Assembly: GCA_964406005.1 (NCBI GenBank)
Contig: CAYOPZ010000012.1
Span: 16,382 to 80,381, forward strand
Length of the DNA: 64,000 nt
Reading direction: 5' to 3'
Source of the DNA: CAYOPZ01 sp964406005
GTDB taxonomy: Bacteria; Bacteroidota; Bacteroidia; Bacteroidales; SM23-62
The translations under genes and the position numbers were made by a program. A model generated the notes under the pieces. The model was given only the letters and a program-made list of their open reading frames with translations, was not told the DNA's origin and made no database searches. Within the stretch, counting starts at the first letter, position 1; the number at the start of each line of letters is the position of its first letter. Shown piece by piece: positions 34,586 through 42,002 of this stretch.

Positions 34586-34905
34586 TGATCATATCCTGTG
34601 AAACCGCAGCCGGAAAATTTTGCTGCGCAAAACTTAATGCTGCTCTTCACAGGACCCATTCAGCCGTAAATCCGAAGCCGGGACCCTGCGAAACCGCAAC
34701 CGGCAAATCACAGATTTAATGTTGCTCTTCGCAGGGTCCCGGCTGCATATAATCCGTGGCCGGCAAATTGTGGTTTCATGTCTGAGAAGGCAGGTATAAA
34801 GAGCAGCCTTAAATCTCTGATTTCCAGCTGCGGTTTTATATCTGCCTTCTCAATAGGAATTTGTAATCCAATATTTACCGGTTGCGGTTTCACAGGATAT
34901 GATCA
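34586..34905. repeat. Nested palindromic intergenic repeat, locus 1
   Basis: The outer ends 34586-34613 and 34878-34905 form a 28-bp inverted repeat with one G:T-type difference. Inside are three hairpin units. Unit a (34594-34654) has a TCCTGTGAA/TTCACAGGA stem. Unit b (34676-34744) has a perfect 17-bp stem. Unit c (34783-34852) has an 18-bp stem with one wobble. Each unit carries a shared core: CCGCAGC, a short A/T hairpin AAATC-n3-GATTT, and GCTGCTCTT; unit c has it in opposite orientation. Unit b has GCAAC/GTTGC where the others have GCAGC/GCTGC, a compensatory change. No ORF is present. A related element is at 49739-49931. Confidence 0.85.
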
Positions 34906-34931
34906 ATATTAAGTCGTTTTACCATTTATAT

Positions 34932-35501
34932 TTAGTTTAAATGTGTCAGAACGAACAGGATTATGATTTTCAGGTAATCGATTAGTTTTTCGCGTAATAT
35001 TTTCAGAGCTTTTGACATTTGTGCTTCCACGGTTTTGACAGAGATATCAAGCTTCTCTGCAACCTCCGCATATCTCAGCCCTTCAAACCGGTTCATCGTA
35101 AAGACTTCCCTGCACTTATCCGGGAGCGATGACAATGCATCGTATATCCTTTGTTCCAGCTCCAGTTCTTCAAGCCGGTCAGACGCATCGGTGAAAGTAT
35201 CGCTGTCAAGCCTCTGCAACAGTGTTTCATCCCTCTCAAATTTTTTCATGTCCCTGATGAAATTCAGGCAGCGGTTATGTACCGAAGTGAAAAGATAGGA
35301 TTTCAGGGAGGTATTTGTATCCAGTTTCTCCCTTTTTTCCCAGAGATTGAGAAATACATTGTGCACGATCTCCCTGGCCGTATCCTGGTCCGGAACATAC
35401 TTTTGCGCAAAGAGCACAAGTCCCGGGAAAAACGACCGGAACAATGTCTCGAAAGCCGGCTTGTCGAGTGGGATCCTTCTTCCTTTGCTGTCGATGGCCA
35501 T
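34932..35501 (-). CDS. ECF RNA polymerase sigma factor of the TonB-receptor module
   Basis: The 189-residue protein from ATG 35501 (MAIDSKGRRIPLDK) has region 2 (FETLFRSFFPGLVLFAQKYVPDQDTAREIVHNVFLNLWEKRE) and region 4 (YAEVAEKLDISVKTVEAQMSKALKILREKL), ending in a hydrophobic tail. It is first in the row followed by FecR, TonB receptor and DUF4249, and should be released by receptor occupancy. The gap to FecR contains the palindromic repeat locus, which may act as a terminator-like or processing barrier within the operon. Confidence 0.93.
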   Translation of the reverse strand: MAIDSKGRRIPLDKPAFETLFRSFFPGLVLFAQKYVPDQDTAREIVHNVFLNLWEKREKLDTNTSLKSYLFTSVHNRCLNFIRDMKKFERDETLLQRLDSDTFTDASDRLEELELEQRIYDALSSLPDKCREVFTMNRFEGLRYAEVAEKLDISVKTVEAQMSKALKILREKLIDYLKIIILFVLTHLN

Positions 35502-35661
35502 CAGCCGTATTGTTACAGGCCAAAGATAATAAGAATGGGTCATACATTTTACCGGGAAAATAAAACCCCGATGAAATAAGTGAAAGACGGCAAATTATAA
35601 CTATATGGCAATATGACCGGCCGGGCTAAAAGATAAAATATTATCGGGCCAGATGAATTTT

Positions 35662-36984
35662 TCAGCGGCCGAAACCACCTGGGCCTCCGAATCCGCCACC
35701 TCCGAAACCGCCGCGGAAACCGCCATTGCCAAATCTCGGATTCACGACATTGTTGTAAATGGAACCGAAGGTGTAGGTAAGCCCGACGGATCCCCCGATG
35801 TCATAGCTGGTTTCCAGTTCCTGCAGGCGGAGAAGAATATCCGCTTCGGAAAGGTTGCCCTTGGCAAGTGCAAGCTGGTCGTTGATCCGGGCGGCGGACC
35901 CGTTGATCCTCAACGAGAGCCCCTTGATGATACGCACATTCAGGAAACCCTCCAGTTCGAGCCTGTTTTTCGACCAGTCGTGAAAATAATTTGAAGCCGT
36001 CAGCGAAACGTTCACAGATCCCCACTTTTGCTGTATCTCAAAAGCCATACTGAGATTGTGGAGCTGGAGATTTTCCCTGGTTTTATCATATATGGTGGAA
36101 TCGATATATATGTTATATGAGTTCCCGATCCCGTACAGTATTCTCAATTGCCTGTAGTTTGACTCTGAATAGGGAAAGACGTCGAATTCAAGGGAAGGGA
36201 ATATCTCAATATTAAATTGCTGATTGGAAAATGTGGACGAGTTGATATTGATCTTTGCACCGGCAGACCAGTGTTCTCCGAGGCTTTTTACGGTGAGGTT
36301 GTCGAAACCCTTTGAACTGCTGTATGCCGTAAACTCTTGACCCTCGAAGTCGTATCTGGTCCTGCTGTACCTGTAGTTCGCGTCAAGTTCTATCTTCCAG
36401 TCGGGTGTTATCTTCGATGCACTGGCAGAACCTCTCATGGACAGTTGCGTGAGGGTTTCCTCTGCATTGATCCTGGGCTCGGCCTCCACTTCGAAAACCC
36501 AGTAGTTCCATGGATCGGTTATATCCTGTTCATCGACAGACCGGGTTGAGCCGATAACCACCTCGCTATACAAGGGTGATCTGGCCACATAGCGCATCAG
36601 TCCCATTTTCATCATCTGGGTCCGGCCCCTTCTTGTATTTTCAATCGGATCATCCGGCCGGCTTGAATACACGAGTGTATCGTTCATGCCCTCAAAATTT
36701 TCCTGTCCCATAAATGCAAATGTGTATTGACGCCCGCCGCTGCCGGTAGACTGGGCCGTTTCAAGAACATAGACCTGTGCTTCCTTCACATCCCTTACAT
36801 AGTTTACATAAGGGATCTCTTCGCGGATATAATTCATGTCGCAGCGTTCACAATCCACGAATATTCTTACCGCGTTCGTACGGACATCTGCACTGTCTGC
36901 CTGTTCCCTCTGTGCAGATAATGAACCGGCAATAATAAGGCAGGAGGCTGTGACTCCCAGTCTGATAAAATGATTGATGCTCAT
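35662..36984 (-). CDS. Outer-membrane beta-barrel-like protein with CxxC N-terminus and glycine/phenylalanine-rich tail
   Basis: The 440-residue protein has a signal peptide (ending SLSAQ). A small N-terminal domain with DCERCDMNYIREEIPYVNYVRD follows, then about 250 residues of alternating beta-strands (WKIELDANYRYSRTRYDFEG, AGAKININSSTF, WGSVNVSLTASNYF) that look like a barrel. It ends in a low-complexity FRGGFGGGGFGGPGGFGR tail. I do not recognise a named family. Similar barrel proteins with glycine-rich ends occur in Bacteroidota. It is a single gene between the sigma gene and a plus-strand gene. Confidence 0.75.
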   Translation of the reverse strand: MSINHFIRLGVTASCLIIAGSLSAQREQADSADVRTNAVRIFVDCERCDMNYIREEIPYVNYVRDVKEAQVYVLETAQSTGSGGRQYTFAFMGQENFEGMNDTLVYSSRPDDPIENTRRGRTQMMKMGLMRYVARSPLYSEVVIGSTRSVDEQDITDPWNYWVFEVEAEPRINAEETLTQLSMRGSASASKITPDWKIELDANYRYSRTRYDFEGQEFTAYSSSKGFDNLTVKSLGEHWSAGAKININSSTFSNQQFNIEIFPSLEFDVFPYSESNYRQLRILYGIGNSYNIYIDSTIYDKTRENLQLHNLSMAFEIQQKWGSVNVSLTASNYFHDWSKNRLELEGFLNVRIIKGLSLRINGSAARINDQLALAKGNLSEADILLRLQELETSYDIGGSVGLTYTFGSIYNNVVNPRFGNGGFRGGFGGGGFGGPGGFGR

Positions 36985-37113
36985 AACTAAGTTATTGGAT
37001 TAATGATTTGATGAATGAAAAATCACAAAAGGTTAATATCTGGACTAATACAGCTTTAGACTTCACAGATGTCAAATGGTTTAAAATGACGGAATGACAT
37101 CAGTCTTTTTAAG

Positions 37114-37146
37114 TTTCCGTAAACTTACCCGAATTGATTAAATTTG
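37114..37146 (+). promoter_or_regulatory. Possible Bacteroidota-type promoter for the DUF3078 gene
   Basis: A full -7 match TAAATTTG (TAnnTTTG) lies at 37139-37146, with a weak TTTC 21 bp upstream (37114-37117). The DUF3078 gene starts 45 bp downstream. Only the -7 box is convincing. Confidence 0.35.
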
Positions 37147-37190
37147 CCGCTGCCGGACATAATACTTAAACAATTAATTATCAAATCAGT

Positions 37191-38087
37191 TTGACATTGA
37201 AAAGAAATACAGTCTTCATCGTCTTCATCCTGGCCTGTAGGTGGCTGTATCCTCAGAACAATTCGGATACCTCATTCTGGAGTGACGCTGGAAAATTCGG
37301 CATCAGTTTTTCCCAGGTCGGCCTGTCCAACTGGGCTTCCGGAGGTGATGCCTCCGTATCATTCAACGGGCTGTTTATTTACGGGATTAATTATAAAAAA
37401 GGGCCGCATCTCTGGATAACCAGGCTGGATGCCGGTTATGGTGCACAAAAACTGGGCAGGAACGGAGAATCCTTCAGGAAAACGGATGATAAAGTCATAC
37501 TCTCTACCCGTTACGGATACAGGATAAACCGGAAATGGTATACTTCTGCCCTTGCCGAGTTCAGGACCCAGTTTTACAGGGGTTATTCATATGACAATGA
37601 TACGACCGTTTTTATATCCGGATTTATGGCGCCGGCCTATTCCAAGATCGGGCTGGGGATCAGCTTCAACCATAATTTTTCAAAGGATGAATTCTTTTCG
37701 TTTACTTTTGCCCCGCTGAACGGAAAAGCGACATTTGTGCTGGATGATACCCTTTCTGCACGGGGGGATTTTGGGGTGGATCCCGGGAAAAAATCCTTGT
37801 TCCAGGCTGGTGTTGACCTCTCGGTAACATTCAACAAGGAGATACTTGAAAACATAACGGTGACCACCTCGCTGGGATTATTTTCAAAATACAGCGACCT
37901 GACTACAACAGATGTCAACTGGGATATGCTCATCTGGTTCAGGATCAACGAATACATAGCTGCCAATATATCCTGCCAGTTGATCTATGATGAGGACGTT
38001 ACCATCATCGACCAGGAGGGAAATCCGGTGAATTCGCTGGTGCAGTTAAAGGAGGTTCTCGGACTCGGCTTTACGGTAAGCTTCTGA
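37191..38087 (+). CDS. DUF3078-family putative outer-membrane protein
   Basis: The 298-residue product (TTG start) has a signal peptide and the DUF3078 core: FGISFSQVGLSNWASGGDASVSFNG, WITRLDAGYGAQKLGR, RYGYRINRKWYTSALAEFRTQFYRGY. The alternating strands run to the C-terminal LKEVLGLGFTVSF with a terminal phenylalanine, which fits an outer-membrane barrel. No ATG lies close to the signal-peptide start, so TTG is used. The family function is unknown. It stands alone. Confidence 0.85.
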   Translation: MTLKRNTVFIVFILACRWLYPQNNSDTSFWSDAGKFGISFSQVGLSNWASGGDASVSFNGLFIYGINYKKGPHLWITRLDAGYGAQKLGRNGESFRKTDDKVILSTRYGYRINRKWYTSALAEFRTQFYRGYSYDNDTTVFISGFMAPAYSKIGLGISFNHNFSKDEFFSFTFAPLNGKATFVLDDTLSARGDFGVDPGKKSLFQAGVDLSVTFNKEILENITVTTSLGLFSKYSDLTTTDVNWDMLIWFRINEYIAANISCQLIYDEDVTIIDQEGNPVNSLVQLKEVLGLGFTVSF

Positions 38088-38168
38088 GATCAGAACCGGA
38101 TCCCTATATGAAACGATCATTGCCATTCCTGCGGTGATGTCGGATTTGCGGCCTTGCTATTCATAAAG

Positions 38169-38204
38169 CCGGTTGAAAATTTTATATTATCCGGTTGGAA
38201 AATT
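38169..38204. repeat. Short direct repeat upstream of a small membrane-protein gene
   Basis: CCGGTTGAAAATT (38169-38181) recurs as CCGGTTGGAAAATT (38191-38204), 22 bp apart, about two helical turns. It lies 70 bp upstream of the 90-residue membrane-protein gene and could bind a regulator. It could also be chance. Confidence 0.3.
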
Positions 38205-38273
38205 AGGGAATAATCCTCTAAATTTATATCGGTATAGCCAGAATTTATCACCGATTTAAAAATACAGATCCGC

Positions 38274-38546
38274 ATGCCCGATATATATGATATCATGATG
38301 ATTACAGCCCTGATTTGTGTGGCCTGGGCAGTCACTGCCCTGATTCTTATCAACCAGAAGGTGACACGGAAAGGAAAACATGTAAATCCTTTTCTTTTTA
38401 ATCTTATCCTGCTCCGGAATCTGTCGAAATATCAGGAACAAACACAAACAGAGCGTGGTAAAACGGGTCCCCTGTATTACCATTTTGTCATCCCCATGTG
38501 GATTGCATTTGCATTTGTGGTGGTGTGGGTGCTTTTATCCATCTGA
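38274..38546 (+). CDS. Small two-TM membrane protein
   Basis: The 90-residue product has one hydrophobic segment near the N-terminus (MMITALICVAWAVTALILI) and one at the C-terminus (FVIPMWIAFAFVVVWVLLSI). A polar, basic loop of about 35 residues lies between them. No family is recognised. Two clean membrane helices and a start close to the histidine-kinase gene on the same strand support a real gene, but expression is not shown. The gap to the kinase is about 90 nt. Confidence 0.55.
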   Translation: MPDIYDIMMITALICVAWAVTALILINQKVTRKGKHVNPFLFNLILLRNLSKYQEQTQTERGKTGPLYYHFVIPMWIAFAFVVVWVLLSI

Positions 38547-38637
38547 TACCCTCTGATCATTTTCTGTTTCAGAACATTGCATTTATCCTTTTATTGTGAT
38601 AAATTGTTATTTGTAATGGTCATAAACTGATTTTCGG

Positions 38638-41600
38638 GTGGGAAAAGATGATCGTTCTTTACCGGGTAATCCGGACAGGAAAAACAAGCTGAGTTTACAG
38701 GAATGTTTCGAAAACATTTCGACAGGCCTGTTTATCAGCAGTACAGAAGGGGTTTTGCAGGATGTCAACAAGGCTTTCTGCAGGCTGACGGGGTACACCC
38801 GGAAAGCATTACAGGGAAAGTCTTTCAGGGATTTAACACATCCGGATGATGTATCACTCGATCTTGAAGACCTCGAACTGGCCGCCGCTGGAAAGATCGA
38901 CAGGTATTGGGCAGAAAAAAGATATATCCGTAAAGATGGTTCGGAGATCCGGGTCAGCCAGACCGTATCGTTGATCCGCGATACAAATGATGCTCCCTCA
39001 GGTTTTTTTTGCACCATAGATGAAATCCCCCGGCGAAAGCAAACGAAAACAGAACCGACCGGATTGACAGAGAACTGGCATCGTATTATTCAGGCGCTTA
39101 ATCACCCGACAGTTATTCTGGATCAAAATTACAGTATCGTTGAGGTAAATGACGCCGTTGTTCATGCCAGCGGAACAACCAGGGCCAAGCTTATCGGCAC
39201 ACCGTGTTATAAGCTGTTTTACGGAAAGGACCAGGAACACCCGCCGTCGGGATGTCTGCTTGAAAAATCATTAAAAGAGGTAAATACCGAAGCTTTTGAG
39301 ACGGAGATAGAAGCCTTTGACGGGACATACCTTGTTTCATGCACACCCATACCGGGAGAAGAAGCCCCCCCCGGTTATTTCATCATTGTAGCGACAGATA
39401 TTACAAAATTAAAGCAGATAGAGCGGGAGCTGAACGAGAGCGAATCCCGCTATCGCCAGCTTGTGGATGTTGCGCCGGTCGGATTTGCCGTGATTGTTGG
39501 AAACAAGATCGCATTTGGCAATGCCATGTGCTGTAAAATTATGGGCATGGAGGATCCTGACCGGTTAGCAGGCATGGATATGAGTGAATTTCTTTTTCCC
39601 GACAGCCTTGAAGACGCCGGAAATCGTATTCAGCGCCTGTTGGCAGGAGAACGGAATCTGTTTCCTGTTGAGGATAAAAGTATCCGGGCTGACGGAAAAA
39701 TTATAGATGTACAGGTCGTGGCGGAAACCATAAAGTACCAGGGCCAACCTGCTGTCATGGTGATCATCCAGGACATTACCGAACGCAAAAAGGCCCTGGA
39801 AAAACTGGTGGAGTCGGACCGGAGGTTTACGGAAATGATGAACAGTGTCCACCTGCTTGCAGTCATGCTGGACACAAGTGGGAATATCCTGTTTTGCAAT
39901 CCTTTTCTTAGAGAGCTGACGGGTTATTCCCAGGAAGAAGTTATTGGCAGGAACTGGTTCCGTCTGTTTGTTCCTCCCGAAGGCACAGATGAATTGCTGA
40001 AGGTATTCGCTCAGATGATGGAAGATGGTAAATATGAAAAATACTATGAGAATGAAATCGTGACAAAAGGGGGGGAGAGACTGCTTATTGCATGGAACAA
40101 TTCATTGCTCCGTGATACGGACGGGAAGATCATCGGGACATCGAGCATCGGTGAGAACATTACCGAACGCAAGCTTGCAGAAAAGGAACTGAAAAGAATG
40201 GAAACCATTTTAAAGGAAACGGAAAGGATTGCAAAAATCGGGGGATGGGAATTTGATGTATCCACCATGAAAGGTACATGGACGGATGAAACGGCGCGGA
40301 TTCATGAACTTCCTCCCAGTGAGAATGTAATCGTTGAAACAGGACTGAGTTTTTACAGGGAGGAATCGAAGAAGAAGATCGAAAAGGCAGTCGGGGACGC
40401 CATTGAAAAGGGCATTCCCTATGACCTGGAACTGGAGATGATCACAGCAAAGGGAACACGTAAATGGGTAAGAACGATTGCCCAGGTCGTGAAAAAAGAC
40501 AATGAGGTAATCAAGGTTTTCGGTTCCATTCAGGACATTACGGCACGGGTATTGATCAACCGGGAGCTTGTAAAGGCAAAGGAAAAAGCGGAAGAAAGTG
40601 ACAAACTGAAATCCGCATTCCTCGCCAACATGAGCCATGAGATACGAACGCCGATGAACGGGATCCTGGGATTTGCAAGCCTGTTGAAAAATCCCGAACT
40701 GACCGGTAAGAAAGCAAATGAATATATCGATCTTATACATCAGAGCGGAGAAAGAATGCTGAATATCATCAATGATCTGATTAGTATTTCAAAAATTGAG
40801 GCAGGTCAAATGCAGGTTAACAAGGACGCTGTATCGGTATCCGGGCTCTTGAACGAGCTGTATTTATTTTTCAAGCCTGAAGCGGAAAGGAAGAATATCC
40901 GGCTTGTCAGTGAAAATCAGGTGTCGGAGGATGACGACATGATCTCGACGGACAAAACGAAAATTCATATCGTCTTAAGCTATCTTATTAAAAATGCCTT
41001 GAAATTCACTCATTCGGGAAGCATTAGCCTCAAATGCAAGAGAAAAGGTGATCTTCTTGAATTCTCCGTAAAAGATACGGGCATCGGGATCCCTTCCGAT
41101 ATGCGTGAATCGGTATTTGAAAGATTCAGGCAGGTGGATACGACAATGCATTCTGAATATGAAGGAGCGGGTCTGGGCTTATCTATTTCCAAGGCTTATA
41201 TAGAAATGCTGGGTGGGAAAATCTGGGTAGATTCGAAACCAGAAAAAGGTTCTACCTTTTATTTTACATTGCCTTATAAAGGATCTGCCGGGGTCACGGC
41301 CGACGAAAACGGCATGCCCGGTCAAATTGAATCAGAATCCGGATCATCCACAATTCTCATTGCAGAAGACGATGTCAGCTGCCAGGTATTATTAAGGGAA
41401 ATCCTGGGAGAATTGGGATTCAGCGTTCTAATTGCAGAAAATGGTCTGGAAGCTCTGGAGACGATAAAGAGACACCCTGAGATTGAGATGGTTTTATTGG
41501 ATATTAAAATGCCTGTCATGGATGGATTCGATGCCATCACTCAAATAAGGTCAATAAGACCGGATCTGACCATCATTGCACAAACGGCATATGCATATGA

Positions 41601-41709
41601 AGAAGATAGAGAAAAGATTCTTAGCACCGGTTGCAATGACTATATTTCCAAGCCGATCCGAAAGGAGGAACTGTATTCCCTGATAAGGAAATATATCAGG
41701 CACGACTGA
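38638..41709 (+). CDS. Multi-PAS hybrid sensor histidine kinase/response regulator
   Basis: The 1023-residue protein has no membrane segment and is probably cytoplasmic. It contains about five PAS domains in a row (near residues 17-125, 145-255, 268-385, 392-515 and 520-635). The fourth, ending SSIGENITERK, is followed by a PAS_3-like one. A HisKA domain follows with phospho-acceptor H667 (NMSHEIRTPMNG), then HATPase_c (IKNALKFTHSGS, DTGIGIP, GAGLGLSIS) and a C-terminal receiver with D955 (LLDIKMPVMDG). No DNA-binding domain or partner regulator is encoded next to it. The signal is unknown. The start is GTG. Confidence 0.92.
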   Translation: MGKDDRSLPGNPDRKNKLSLQECFENISTGLFISSTEGVLQDVNKAFCRLTGYTRKALQGKSFRDLTHPDDVSLDLEDLELAAAGKIDRYWAEKRYIRKDGSEIRVSQTVSLIRDTNDAPSGFFCTIDEIPRRKQTKTEPTGLTENWHRIIQALNHPTVILDQNYSIVEVNDAVVHASGTTRAKLIGTPCYKLFYGKDQEHPPSGCLLEKSLKEVNTEAFETEIEAFDGTYLVSCTPIPGEEAPPGYFIIVATDITKLKQIERELNESESRYRQLVDVAPVGFAVIVGNKIAFGNAMCCKIMGMEDPDRLAGMDMSEFLFPDSLEDAGNRIQRLLAGERNLFPVEDKSIRADGKIIDVQVVAETIKYQGQPAVMVIIQDITERKKALEKLVESDRRFTEMMNSVHLLAVMLDTSGNILFCNPFLRELTGYSQEEVIGRNWFRLFVPPEGTDELLKVFAQMMEDGKYEKYYENEIVTKGGERLLIAWNNSLLRDTDGKIIGTSSIGENITERKLAEKELKRMETILKETERIAKIGGWEFDVSTMKGTWTDETARIHELPPSENVIVETGLSFYREESKKKIEKAVGDAIEKGIPYDLELEMITAKGTRKWVRTIAQVVKKDNEVIKVFGSIQDITARVLINRELVKAKEKAEESDKLKSAFLANMSHEIRTPMNGILGFASLLKNPELTGKKANEYIDLIHQSGERMLNIINDLISISKIEAGQMQVNKDAVSVSGLLNELYLFFKPEAERKNIRLVSENQVSEDDDMISTDKTKIHIVLSYLIKNALKFTHSGSISLKCKRKGDLLEFSVKDTGIGIPSDMRESVFERFRQVDTTMHSEYEGAGLGLSISKAYIEMLGGKIWVDSKPEKGSTFYFTLPYKGSAGVTADENGMPGQIESESGSSTILIAEDDVSCQVLLREILGELGFSVLIAENGLEALETIKRHPEIEMVLLDIKMPVMDGFDAITQIRSIRPDLTIIAQTAYAYEEDREKILSTGCNDYISKPIRKEELYSLIRKYIRHD

Positions 41710-41793
41710 TCCTTTGTGTTATAACCGCTGCAGAAGGAATAATTCCTGTCATCATGCCGGATTCTGAATTGTCAATAATTAGTGATTTTCACT

Positions 41794-41824
41794 TTTGAAT
41801 TGATTGTTGAATTGAATATATTTG
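41794..41824 (+). promoter_or_regulatory. Consensus Bacteroidota promoter of the gltB leader
   Basis: TTTG (41794-41797), a 19-bp spacer and TATATTTG (41817-41824) match the TTTG-N19-TAnnTTTG primary-sigma consensus of the phylum exactly. Transcription should begin a few bases downstream, just ahead of the leader ORF at 41841. Confidence 0.75.
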
Positions 41825-41840
41825 ACGCGGTGAAATTTGT

Positions 41841-41924
41841 ATGCTATATCAAAAAAGAGCTGACCGGACTCACGGAACATCTTGTGAAGAACAAACAAGA
41901 CTGGTGAGAATGGTATACCTGTAG
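41841..41924 (+). CDS. gltB leader peptide (27 codons, contains Glu-Glu-Gln)
   Basis: ATG 41841 opens a 27-residue frame with QKRAD near the start and SCEEQTRLV towards the end; Glu-Glu-Gln codons are at 41886-41894. It begins about 16 nt after the -7 box. Its last codons contain TGAGAATGG (41905-41913), which can pair with the 5' arm of the terminator ahead of gltB. It also contains CTCAC (41869-41873), which can pair with GTGAG (41904-41908). A ribosome stalled on the Glu/Gln codons would leave the antiterminator strand free; a ribosome at the stop codon would cover it. This is the geometry of a regulatory leader peptide. Confidence 0.65.
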   Translation: MLYQKRADRTHGTSCEEQTRLVRMVYL

Positions 41925-41942
41925 ATACAATAGAAGAAACGG

Positions 41943-41977
41943 AAGCCGTTCTCAGGACAAATGAGAACGGCTTTTTT
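41943..41977 (+). terminator. Intrinsic terminator/attenuator ahead of gltB
   Basis: AAGCCGTTCTCA (41943-41954) and TGAGAACGGCTT (41962-41973) form a perfect 12-bp stem with a 7-nt loop, followed by TTTTTT (41972-41977). It lies only 25 nt before the gltB start. No promoter fits between, so gltB transcription must pass through it. An alternative pairing of its 5' arm with 41905-41913 would prevent it. Confidence 0.9.
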
Positions 41978-42002
41978 AAACTGTTTTAAGGAATTGAAGA
42001 GG

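Noticed and set aside
34586..34905. CRISPR array
   Set aside because: The repeats are palindromes of different size, orientation and spacing with nested structure, not direct repeats with uniform spacers, and no cas genes are near.
38117..38353. 78-codon minus-strand frame overlapping the small membrane-protein gene
   Set aside because: It overlaps the plus-strand small gene and carries no convincing feature; the plus-strand frame has two clear membrane helices.
41961..42002. Earlier ATG for gltB at 41961
   Set aside because: The ATG lies inside the 3' arm and loop of the terminator hairpin, and the added 14 residues are not part of the family; 42003 gives a short propeptide before the catalytic cysteine.
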